Source: Lyophyllum atratum (lineage: Eukaryota > Basidiomycota > Agaricomycetes > Agaricales > Lyophyllaceae). From it: a DNA stretch of 64,000 bases. The position numbers and the translations under genes are program-made. The stretch covers positions 744,001 through 808,000 of the forward strand of contig JACGCN010000005.1 of the NCBI GenBank assembly GCA_014905825.1. The letters are read 5' to 3'. A model generated the notes under the pieces. The model was not told the origin of the DNA and did no database searches. It saw only the letters and a list, made by a program, of their open reading frames with translations. Positions 25,115 through 35,549 of the stretch are shown here, one piece after another; within the stretch, counting starts at the first letter, position 1; each line of letters opens with the position of its first letter.

Positions 25115-26453
25115 ATAACTAATTAGTTACACAAATTGTGTACCAAGACCTGTATCATGAAACCGAATCAAGTCGTTCATGTTGGGGATTTTGTCGCGGA
25201 GTTTCAATGTTCTTTCCTTCTCAACATCACAGTTCTGGGGACTACGAAAATCTTCATCATGCCCTGTTTCCGATGTGCGACGCTCCAAACCTAGGCTTCG
25301 AGCGCTTACAGGGCGGACCTTAAGCCTATGCATTAACCCACCGAAACCCGGTCCTTATTCTAAATCCGATGTTCACACCATGGTGAGATTTTCCTTCCCC
25401 TTGCTTCCCGCGACTTTCGTGCGCTCCAGCGGTGCCGCAAGCCTCGCACCCGTATTTTATGTGCTTCTCAGCTCCTGCCACTCGCGTTCATATTCCAGGA
25501 CCATCCACGCACCCACGCACTCTGTTCCTCATGCATTGTGGTCATGGCGTTCCCAAGGAACGACCGGGCAATGGATAGGCTCCCGAATCTCAAGATTTTG
25601 CATGACGTGGTAACCCTCTCCATATTCGAGGTGGACTTCTGAACCGCATAACCTTTGTCCATTATGCAATTGTTTGATTCGCTGGCCTCTCAATACTCTC
25701 GCATGTTTTGAGAACCCGCGTGATGAGCCATGCGTGGCCAACATTCGTTGGCGCTCGAGTATAGTCGCGTCTTCTTTCTTCTGTGCGCTAACTGGCATTC
25801 GACAGATTGGAATGCCTGCTAGAGCCTAGAGGCCTTTCGGATTCTCGACATGTCAGCAATGCCGCTGGTCGGCTTCCGGAATTGTTGCATTCTATCTCCG
25901 ACGGAGCGGATATCGGCTGCTGTGGCTGACTCTTCCTACCTTTCCCCATGCGTCACAGGTCCAAAACATTTGGGTCATATCCTCAATTTGGCCGTGAATT
26001 CGGTCATCCCGATCTCTCGTCCTTACGGCGGCATCGATCAACGGTTCCCTGGATCTGGCTCCAGGGCCCTATTTCTCATCGCTTCACGGCCCAGTTGTTC
26101 AGGAAACCCCAACCGACATCTCCGGAACGTTAACGTCCTTCTTTTCCTCCCTGGGTTGCAGCTTCATCGTTGGGGATATTTCGTATGTGATTCTGGGAGT
26201 TTTTGGCGTCATCTGGATCAATACTCATCTCAGGATAAAGCAACCGGGATCTCCACATCCAGCAGGCACACATTGGCGGTAATCATGCTAACGCTGCCTC
26301 TACGCGCGTTCTAATCTCCTCAAACCCAGCTTTCAAGGGATCACGCTTTTGCCAAGACTTATTGTCGTTCTGATATTGTCCCATTCCATTACCATTGGCT
26401 AGTTCTGCTTTAAATACGCGACCTCCGACAGGTATCTCTCAATAGAAATCACA
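25115..26453. other. Spacer between the two NIS genes; unresolved open frames
   Basis: This 1.34-kb gap has several moderately long frames on both strands. On the plus strand, one from 25381 begins MVRFSFPLLPATFV, and a segment ending near 26282 contains a hydrophobic run (SFIVGDISYVILGVFGVIWI). On the minus strand, frames at 25127-25333 and 25529-25798 look protein-like. None joins cleanly or matches a family I recognise. It may be a fast-evolving gene, a decayed gene or chance. The right end carries the promoter of NIS synthetase 2, with a TATA-like TTTAAATA about 45 bp before its start. Confidence 0.35.
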
Positions 26454-28640
26454 ATGTCTTCAGGTTCCGGACTACCTCCATTGCAGCATGCAGCCTTCGC
26501 CGTCATCTCCCGTATCATCTCCTGTCTCGTAACAGAGCAGCTTCTTCGTGGCATCTATATCCCCATCGCCAACATTCCTCGAGCGACTGGGGTACTGGTC
26601 GTACTATCCACGCATCTAATCTCGGAGAAACCTATCATAAGTCGGTCTCTTCGACCGAGCGATATCTTCGCAATCGTTGCCCTCCGCCACCCTCCTGTCT
26701 TCAGTGACACGGCAGCGTACAAGCATGGCCGTCCCGTTGGACTCGTTGATCCACTCGACATGTTGCCTGAAATATACGAGCTATCTGAGACCGTAACAGG
26801 TTACTCTGAGCGTGTATGTCGTCCCCTCGCACTCCGTCTTGTCCTCAAATGACGTCATCTATTGCAGGACGAATTTCGTAATGCCGTCATGTCCTGTTTC
26901 GTTCCACCTCCATGGGAGCTCGGTTGCTTCACAACTTTAACGGAAGTCGCCAACCCGGTACAACTATGGAGGAAATTTGTCGATGGCGTTGTTATTCAGG
27001 ATGCACTCCGCGTAGCGATTGAAAAAGAGATTCAAAGCTCGTATGAATACCAATGTAGGCGCATCATTGATGTAAAGCTATGTAACCCCTCTAACTGGTA
27101 TTCAAGTCTCTGCGTACAGAAGCCCTCCGGAATGTCCAACCTTGATCTCCACACCTATCGAGTGGGAGCAAAGTCTCGTTGCAGGTCACCCGACACATCC
27201 GGTAGGTTATGTTCCAAAGATGGGTAATAGGTTGATGGATTCTAATTCAGTGGACAGATGCATCGTGCTAGAATGCTTCCTCTGAGCGTGTCGAATTATG
27301 ACTGGTACCATCCTCGAATTCGATTCGTCCGCGTAGCGAGGTCCAACATCAAGATTTTGGGGCCGTTCGAAAAAGAAATTCGACGACTGGCGAAGATGGC
27401 CGCCGAACGGTCTGGACAGCTGCTTCCCTGTGACTCATCTTCTGTTGTGATGCCCGCCCACGAGCTGCAGATTCCAAATATCGTTGCCAAGTTCCCTGAT
27501 GTCGAAGTTTATCACCCTGACATCAGTGTGCAAGCCCTTGCCCAGTGCAGCATCAGGTGCGTACGCCGATTGCTCTCCTAATGTATGTCACTAACAGATA
27601 GAATTTCTCATAGGACTGTCGTAATCCCGGAGCTCCCTGGAATGGCTCTAAAGCTGTCGGTCGGCGTCAAAATCTCGTCCGCCCTCAGGACGATTTCGCA
27701 CTTCACCGCTGATTTTGGACCACGGTTTTCGGCGGACATCGTACCAAAACTCACCATCAATCCCCACGTTCTATCTATTGCTCGGGAGCCCGCAAGCGCT
27801 GTTTACACGTCGGCCGATCCAGAGCTTGCAAAGCATTTCACGGCGATTCTCCGAGAGGAACCCCAACCGGAGAAAGGCCAGGCAGTCATCGTAGCGGCCG
27901 CCCTTCTGGAAATGGACCACGCCGGATTACCCAGTGGCGTATCGGCTGTGGAGCACGTTTTCAATCTTAGGACTTACGAGCAACGTGCGACATTTCTAAA
28001 CAGGCAAGCCCGCTATCCAAGGATCGTGTAACACTTGAAGCTTATAAACTTCCTCGGTACATAGATATATCCAATTAGCGTGCGAGGCGCTGCTCCCTCC
28101 CCTCATTCACAATGGCCTCGCATTTGAGGCCCATGCTCAAAATGTTCTCGCTCGCTTCGATGTAACCACTGGCGAACCGATTGGCTTCGTCATTCGTGAC
28201 CTCGGGGGTCTTCGCGTCCATCCAGAGACCCTTCGTCGGTCAACCGGCGTTGACTTCCAATTCCTCCCGGGACATTGTGTCGTTACCGAGACCTTGGAAG
28301 AGATCTATCCCAAGTTCTATCACACTTTCGTCCACAACCACATGCAGCGAATGATCCGAGTTCTTGGGTTGCACGACGACGGTCGTGGGTGGGAAATGCT
28401 GCGCGAGCACATGGGGAATTCGATTCCGGAAAACCATGAGCTTCGGAAGATTTGGTTGAGCTCTGACAGCAAATTATTGCCGTCGAAGTGTCTTATGCGG
28501 ATGAGAATGCGCGATTCCTACCGAGAGGTGAGTCCACTATTTTTCCTCCACGCACATCTTAGTCTAATCCCGAGCCTTTTCAGATGGTTTACAGTCCTTT
28601 CCCAAATATGATTCAATACCGCCCCGAACAGACAACCTGA
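26454..28640 (+). CDS. NIS siderophore synthetase 2 (IucA/IucC family)
   Basis: This is a tandem paralogue of the preceding gene. Seven exons (26454-26813, 26868-27040, 27120-27201, 27258-27556, 27614-28003, 28065-28527, 28584-28640) give a 607-residue frame without stops. Motifs align one-to-one with paralogue 1: IEWEQSLVAGHPTHP at about 191-205, MPAHELQI near 270-277, LKLSVGVKISSALRTIS, LAFEAHAQN at 453-461, VIRDLGG at 477-483 and LLPSKCLMRMRM. EAHAQN is closer to the bacterial consensus than the ECHPQN of paralogue 1. Four intron positions correspond to those of paralogue 1, and the 463-nt exon is identical in length in both. One intron (28004-28064) needs a GC donor (gcaagc), where paralogue 1 has gtatgt at the same place. 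Reading through that intron hits a stop, so splicing is required. Tandem enzymes could add substrate units in sequence, as in bacterial two-enzyme NIS pathways, or be redundant; sequence does not decide. Confidence 0.9.
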
Positions 28641-28777
28641 AGTGTGATTTGCGACCCTTAATTTGCCGTTTTTATACTTAAATATCATCCTATATACGCT
28701 CTATCTATCAATGCAGAATTCTCTTGGGTTCTTCGCTCAAACCTTCAGCCTGGCAGGATCAGAACCGTCTGGCGGAT

Positions 28778-28786
28778 ATCAGATAA
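28778..28786 (+). promoter_or_regulatory. ATCAGATAA, fungal iron-GATA factor type site
   Basis: This is an exact match to ATCWGATAA, the extended site bound by iron-responsive GATA repressors of the SreA/Urbs1/Fep1 group. It lies 138 bp past the stop of NIS synthetase 2 and 270 bp before the C2-domain gene. Function is inferred from the motif only. Confidence 0.45.
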
Positions 28787-28834
28787 GATGGGTAATCATC
28801 TCCAGGTGACGACAACGATCAGAGCCTTGATGTG

Positions 28835-28843
28835 ATCTGATAA
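28835..28843 (+). promoter_or_regulatory. ATCTGATAA, second iron-GATA factor type site
   Basis: This second exact ATCWGATAA match is on the same strand, 57 bp from the first. A 9-bp site of this degeneracy is expected about once per 65 kb on either strand, so a close pair is unlikely by chance. Confidence 0.45.
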
Positions 28844-29055
28844 GATTTACCACACGATGATACTGACAACCGTGTACATCATCCTAATCAGGGACAACTT
28901 GGAGCAGCTATCAATAACCACCACACAGTCGCTCCACGCTTAGCAGAAGGTCCACCACGACGCGCCCTGGAATAATATTCTGCTTAGACCACTCGATACG
29001 CGTTTGAGGGTCTGTTCTATTTACCCAACCCTGAGCATACTTGGCCACGAGTACT

Positions 29056-30657
29056 ATGTCAAATCGAGAAACGGAACTGGGTACCCTAATCGTCGTTGTT
29101 CTCAAGGCAAGAAATCTGAACGACAAACATTCCTTCTACAAGCAGGATGTATTTGCGCAGGTTTCCTTGAACGGCAAGTGCTTCCTCCGGAAGTTCTGGA
29201 ATTCACAATTTACCTCGTGTATCAATTAGGTGTTACCAAACGAACCCACGTCGATGTCAAAGGGGGCCAGCACCCTGAATGGGATGCAGAGATTCGGTTT
29301 TCGGTCATGAAGCAGTCCCAGGATAAATCCAGGAAGCTCGAGGTTGCATGCTTCGCTAAGGAGCCTAGGTCTGATGACATCTTGGGCAAGGGAGCCGTTG
29401 ACATTACGGACACGTTGAAGACGGGGGAGTTTGATGGTATGTTCGCCTTTGCACCTCCAGATGCCGAATCCTGGTTGGGGTTAACCTGGAACAAATGCTG
29501 CAGATTGGGTTGGCCTTGATGTCGATGGGGTTGTTCGTGGAGACCTGTATCTAGAGATGACTTTCTTTTCAAATACTCCGGCACCCACGACTTCTCTGGC
29601 ACCTCAATCTCTGGCACCTCCATCTAGCAACTTGAACAGACGACCTTCTAAGCTGGCGCCATCAGAAAGGCTCAGTCGCCATCCTCATCCATCCGCTCCA
29701 TCCGCAGTTCTTCATAATCTTTTGAGTGACAACCCTAGGAAGGATCAAGCACCATGGAGTAATACACCCAGTTCTCATGGCCACCATCTGGCGCCATCGC
29801 CTGCGTCTTCGAGATCTTCCTCTGCCTCGTCCATTAAGCGGGCCGACTCGCCGCTGCCACCTCTTCCCGAAGGGGTATCCCCACCAGCAGCGGCACCTCT
29901 TCCTTCCACTCTTTTGCCAGGTGGTGGAAGGCCGCGACCCCAAAAGAACTTGACGCCCCACGTTACACCCGATCTACCTGCGACTCTACGCCCCGGGCCT
30001 GGGAAGCAAGTGGCTCCTCTTTCTATCACATCAGCCAATGCGCGACCTTCGACTTCAGTATCCCCATCCCCTCGTCTTGAATATTTTGCGGCACCTAGCT
30101 CTCCAGCTTACAGGCCTGTCGTTGCGCAGCCTGGTACATCGTACGGCGGTGTTGTATCGAACCCAAATCCGGCCCCCAATCCAGGTTATTACGCTCCTCC
30201 GCCATCACAAGCCACATCCCAACTCTGGGCGCCGGAGGGCGCCACGGCCGGACCATTGTCATTTCCTGTTCCCACAGTCGCTCCAGCACAGAGCGGCCCC
30301 AGTTACCGCTCAGTCTACACGGCACCTGAACCGCCTCTATCATACCAGCCTCCCGTGAAGACAAGTGAATTACCCGATCCATATCTTCAAGCTCGCTATC
30401 AGACACCGCTACCTTTACCCACTGGCTCCACAAGTCCCCCTCGTGGTCGTCAACCTTTGCCACCCCGCGAGAACCCAGAGCAAGCTCGCCTCGAAGCACT
30501 CCGACAGATTGAAGATGAAGCGGCAAGGCGCAAGGAGCAGGAGGAGAAGGACCTTGCCCTTGCAATGCAACTAGATCGGGAGTTGAACGTGGAGGATTCG
30601 GAGCCTACTCCCACGCCTAGCAACCGGAATACATCGCATATGCCTGGAGGTTGGTGA
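29056..30657 (+). CDS. C2-domain, proline-rich protein (Fic1/Inn1-like)
   Basis: An N-terminal C2 domain spans about residues 8-130 of a 492-residue protein: GTLIVVVLKARNLNDKHSFYKQ, then THVDVKGGQHPEWDAEIRFSV, DDILGKGAVDIT and GDLYLEMTFF. A Pro/Ser-rich low-complexity region with many PxxP-like stretches fills the rest. The C-terminal end is a charged helix (EQEEKDLALAMQLDREL) that resembles a ubiquitin-interacting motif. This arrangement is that of fungal Fic1/Inn1 ingression proteins, which link the cytokinetic ring to septum formation through SH3 partners. Two introns are needed. The first (29174-29229) uses a GC donor (gcaagt); the nearby GT would shift the frame. The second is about 29436-29501. 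The start ATG at 29056 fits the domain boundary. Confidence 0.8.
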
Positions 30658-30879
30658 GGATTATGTTAATGTTATCCCAGGTTTCGTCAGAGACACTTTA
30701 CCCGTGAGCATCCCCGTAGATGTCGTTGATGACACCATCAAATTCAGGCCTAGGCTTTGAGTAAGAGAAACAGAAATTACATTTTATGGGTACATGTACT
30801 GTCTAATTTAACTCGTGGAATCCAGTAATTACATTGGTATATGTTCGTCCGTATTATTGACAGGCAGTAGATTCCTCCT

Positions 30880-31858
30880 TCATGCCTCTGACATTGGTCG
30901 CATGCGGTAAATATCATGTGCACGGAGGCGATCTCTGCTATATTCGCCTTTGTGAACTTGCTTCGCTTGCCTGAGGTCGTAGTAGAAGGTGAGCAGATAG
31001 AAAGTGAATCCAAATGCGATCGCCCATTCTAAAACACCTTTGGAAGCAAGAGTGGTTAACCTTGTTCTTCACATTTTCTATTGACGAGCGTACCTCCTGC
31101 ATCGACACTTTTATATAGAGCTATGCCGAACGCAATAGCCATCAGGATGAGAATAGTGGCGATTATTGCTTTGGCGATGTACGCAGTCTTAAGTTTACGG
31201 ATTTCCCGAAAGTCTTTGCTGATCCAACGGTACTAAACAGGAAATCGGATCAGAATCATCCTTCTTGGGAAACCTTGCATTGATGCGAATACCTCAATTA
31301 TAGTAAAAATGGCGCTAAGTGCTACGCCAACCATAAACATAAGCAAGAAAACTCGGTGAGCGGTTGTGTGCCGTTTGGTGTCAAAAATGGTGAGCAGGAT
31401 AAGCCCAGCTCCGCCAATCACGGAGCCTAGGATGGCAAGATAGCAGAAAACAGTCTCTCGTCTTCGCATACCGGGCGGCAGTCTGTCATATGGCACGCGA
31501 TCAACATTTCCGTGTATATGAAAAACGATTAACACGAACTCACCGGCCAGTATGCCGGAGTAAGCGTTCCACACACAGACACAAGACGAATCCCACACCC
31601 GTAATGGAGCCACCGGTGATGAACAATGGCTTCAGGATATCGGCGCCGACGTCAGATATATACGCAATTTTGCCGTCCTGTGAGACGTAGTGCGGCCGAC
31701 CTGAGGCGAGCCATGTAATTAGCATAGCCCATAACATGCCTTCGAATTGTCAGCACACCATCAAGATGTAAAATGGCAGGAAACTTACCAAACCACACGA
31801 TTGAGGTGACAACTGGAATCCAGACATATGCCCAATGGTGATAACGATGTGAGAACAT
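30880..31858 (-). CDS. Frag1/DRAM/Sfk1 family membrane protein
   Basis: The family has about six membrane helices. In yeast, Sfk1 supports phosphoinositide kinase function and lipid asymmetry at the plasma membrane; the animal relatives are FRAG1/PGAP2 and DRAM. The start MFSHRYHHWAYVWIPVVTS is followed by VVTSIVWFG and, after an intron, MLWAMLITWLASGRPHYVS. Then come YISDVGADILKPLFITGGS, HTTAHRVFLLMFMVGVALSAIF and LEWAIAFGFTFYLLTFYYDL. The C-tail is basic and ends RAHDIYRMRPMSEA at the TGA (30880). The patterns DVGA...KPLF and the TAHR segment are typical of the family. About four introns are needed. The gene converges with the C2-domain gene, with 222 bp between stops. Confidence 0.8.
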
Positions 31859-34269
31859 CAATCAAGCCTCTTTTTTTGGTCGGTGTCTATTGAATGTGGG
31901 CCTCCGTTCTACTCCCAGTGGGAGATACAGCGGTTGGTATGAGTTTTGAAGTGCGGATCTACTAGTCTCTGATATAACTTGGTTGCGGCTGACCCAGGTG
32001 TTCGACGTCATTGGTGTGAGCATGATCGATTGCGAAGAAACATCCAAATTTGTCTATCGGCAGAAGTGACGAACGTCATATATCGATGAGTATTTATGTT
32101 GACTCCCCGAGCATCACTGAACACATGTTGTCCTTGCAGTCTACGTGCCGGAAGCGTGCAGAAATACGCAGCCTATGAACCAGCTAGGATGACTTTTCCC
32201 ATCGTGTCCCGTCGCCGTGTCCACGCCATGTTGGAGTCGTGGCAGTGGCATCAGTAAATCACCTCGACAGTCCGTCATCAAACTGGGATACTTGATTCCA
32301 AATAACTGGGCTTTTCTGCTTCGTACCTATTGTAAGAAGCAATGGTAAACCCAGCGCAAGGGAGTGGTACGAGTCGCAGAGGAGGTCCGAGTTACGCGGA
32401 ACGAACTTTCTTTGTATACGATAGCTTGTATCGCCTTCCCAAGCTAACATATGAATACGCCTTTCCAAATTCCTCCAACCTTTCTTCGGACTTGACTTGG
32501 CGATTCTGCACGTCCCCCCTTCTTTGCCAGTTCTGTTGTTGTGTCTCGAGTTTGTTCAACGAATCAGCTGCCCACATGGATCGGACCCTTTCCAACGACC
32601 TCAATACCACGCGTATTAACATCGAAAAGCGACATGGATTACTCACACTGGAGGATCATACTGACTGCCGACGAAGATAGGCCCCAGTCGCACGGCCATC
32701 GCGGAATTCACCTTTGATTTGAGTACATTCGTCACTAATTTGTGCGGTTAGTAGGCGGCTCAGAGTCTCTGGACGTGCGCACCACCTGAAGTTGACCACC
32801 GGGTCTGGTCTTCTCCACGCTAATTCGACGGCCGATTTGGAATAATCAAAGCCTATTCCCGACTTGTCATGCGTTACTCAGGCTTTGGTGCCTTCTACGG
32901 TGCCGCGATACTCGTAGCCAGGGATAACCTGGAACCCCAGAACTTGGTGAAAATTGTGCATGCCACTCACACGCGACCCACATTTTCGACCACCAAGTTC
33001 CAGGTTTATGGTGGAACCACTGATTCCCACTTCTTCATTTGTACCATAGCAGAAGTCTATTGGCTTATGATGGCCGGGTTGGCATCATGAAAAAAGCAGA
33101 GAATGGTCTTCCCGGCTTTTTTAGTTGTGGGGTCCTCCAGGGATTACCCAGATGGACCATATGCTACGCAGTTTCTTTCCCGTCCAACCAAGACTCGAAC
33201 TCCAGCGTTCAGCTGTCCTACTTGGGTTTTTCGCTTGTTTTCGCAGCTGTTTCATTCGCCATGTTTTGATCAGCCCCGGACGGCTTGAGCATCTCTTTCT
33301 ATCAGACTCTTTCTCATGCTGAGAACCGTATACGTATACCGATACGGTACGTCGCCCTCTCAGCGCATTCGCTCATACCATTCGGTCTTATACATTGTTT
33401 TAGCCCACGATAATTTGAGTTTTAGGACCTCCATCGGCGAATGCCATTTAACGAAGAAGCGTTCACGTATAATGTCGAGACTGTACGTCCACAGGAAGTG
33501 TAGATGCTCCTGGGAAACGCATTAGCGCCTGGTCATCACATCCAACCATGAGCTCGCAATTGCCTGAAGGAGGGTGAACCTTAGTCCTGTTCCTGTTTCA
33601 CGTTCAGCATCTCAGACGTCGGTCACGTCAGTAAGCACTTCCTACTGAGTCCTGCCAGTTGCCTAACACCAGTTGTAGGTCGACTTACAGCACTGCCCGG
33701 CACCGCGGGATCCCGGCCCGAATGACATCTGAAACGCTGTCCAAGTTCTACGATCTTTCCGAGTCATTATCGACAGCTGGACTTCTAAAGCGTGTTTGTA
33801 TAACAGTATATCAGCTATGAATGATGCAGCTACTTGTCACCGTGTCTAGAGCGCTGTCGCCTTGCCACGCTGGTCGATGCCTACGTGGATTGGAAAATCA
33901 CTCCAATTCTCAACTAGCTCTGTAATTTGCCTAGATGGTGTCGCTCATTTGATCCCGAGCTTGATTCGTATTCGGATCCTCCCCTTGCGATTTGCTTTCC
34001 TTTGCATCGTGTCTTTACATGAGGCGACATCAAGGATCCTTGACTGGTCAGTTCTATCTTGATGACGTGAAAGGAGGATCTTGAGCACTGTATCACGGTT
34101 ATGTGTACCTATCTGCCAGCCGTCCCATGTTCGAAGCAAAGAAGTTCTTCGGATGATACTCACGCACTTCGGCGACTGTGAATAAAAGCAACCTCAGAAG
34201 TTTTAAGATAGTCAGTATAATTTTCTTCACGTTCCTTCCCTTCGCTCTGTTGTTGAGCAACTGATAGCG
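31859..34269. other. Gene-poor stretch
   Basis: This 2.4-kb stretch lies between the divergent starts of the Frag1-like and fruit-body-type genes. Frames of 60-112 codons at 32342-33525 on both strands show no family signature, signal peptide plus Cys pattern, or consistent splice chain. It may include decayed sequence. No gene is called. Confidence 0.45.
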
Positions 34270-35549
34270 ATGCCTGCCTTATCCCAGTTGTTCTCCATGG
34301 TCATGTTCGCCGTCGCAGTTGCTGGTTAGTTGTCAAACGTCCTTCCATGAACTCCGGTAAACTCTGATACCTTCTTAGCCGGCAGCAACAGCACCACCAA
34401 CGGAAAGCTCTCCCAAAGTGGATCCTACTCACCTGAGGATTCATTTTACGACGACGCTCCTTTCACTGATGACGCCCACATCGCGCGTACACTAGAACTC
34501 GTGAACCAGAAACGACACGTCTTCGATGACGCACTGCCTGGACACCCTGTCGCGAACACGATGGTGACTGCTCTAGATGGCAAACTCAGCAATATTGTGA
34601 TTGCATCGACCCCTCGAAGCGCGTGGTCCAGGCGGGACCCGCCCAGAGACAGGTCGACGCAACACAGGAGATATGCCGCCAAGCGAACCACGTCAGGGTA
34701 TACGCAGGTATTTTCTGGTACCGGGAACGGGCCCAAGGACCGAGACGGTTCCATAGAGGGCACGGCTTACTTGACCTATTCTGTGGTCTCCAACTCGACG
34801 TACAACGTTGATGCTTGCCTGGCATCTTGTGATCGTGTTGCGGGTTGTGGTAAGTTCTTTCCTTAGATCGCGGTAGCTTGATTATACTGATGAGTCTCCC
34901 TTTTGACCAGTATTTGCCAATCTTTATTATGAATTCAACAATGATCTGCTGGACCATGTGTTCAGCGAGAAGTCCAATCTCAAATGCGCGCTATACGCCG
35001 ATGTCCACACTGCAGCTGAAAAGACCAATCGAGGAGGCCAGCAATCCATCCGCCCACCTGCAGGACTGACGTACATACAACAAAGCAGTGGTTGGGCTGC
35101 AAAGACACTGGCTGACCCCGATGCTCCTGAGGGCTACGAGCTTGTTTTCGGTCCTACCAATGGGGCGAACAATGCTCCCGGCGTAAGTAATCCAATATTT
35201 ATTAGCGCGCAATGCTCAAGGTAGTCTCCACAGTACATGGGATTTGCCTTCATCGATAAGTACGACGTCAATGCCTGTGCTACTTTGTGCAACAACCGTG
35301 ATCCCGATCCGAAAGGCGGACACTGCCAATATTTCAACATCTGGCGAGCGCTCGTTAAGGGTGTGCCCACTACGTACACCTGTAGCATGGTGAGCATTTA
35401 CATCTCTAGCCCCGTCGGCACTCCCTGATTTCGAAACATAGTATTACATCCCCGCTGATTCTTCCACTGCCGTCAATTATGGACAAGGCGATCTCAAAGT
35501 CACCTACTCCCGCGGATACCGCAAGAAGAACTCCTGCACCGGCTTCTAA
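34270..35549 (+). CDS. Secreted fruit-body-specific-type protein
   Basis: The start MPALSQLFSMVMFAVAVA is a signal peptide, followed by an intron and a mature protein. Exons join as follows: YTQVFSGTGNGPKDRDGS, TAYLTYSVVSNSTYNVDACL, GCVFANLYYEFNNDLLDH, LTYIQQSSGWAAKTLADP, then GYELVFGPTNGANNAPG spliced to YMGFAFIDKYDVNACATLC and HCQYFNIWRALVKGVPTTYT. The last exon gives QGDLKVTYSRGYRKKNSCTGF and TAA. This composition matches a secreted agaricomycete family I recall under the name fruit-body specific protein A; its biochemical role is unknown to me. Paired cysteines (ACLASC, ACATLC) suggest two disulfide-stabilised repeats resembling PAN/apple folds. The C-terminus looks a little shorter than relatives as I remember them. 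Four introns are needed. Confidence 0.7.
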
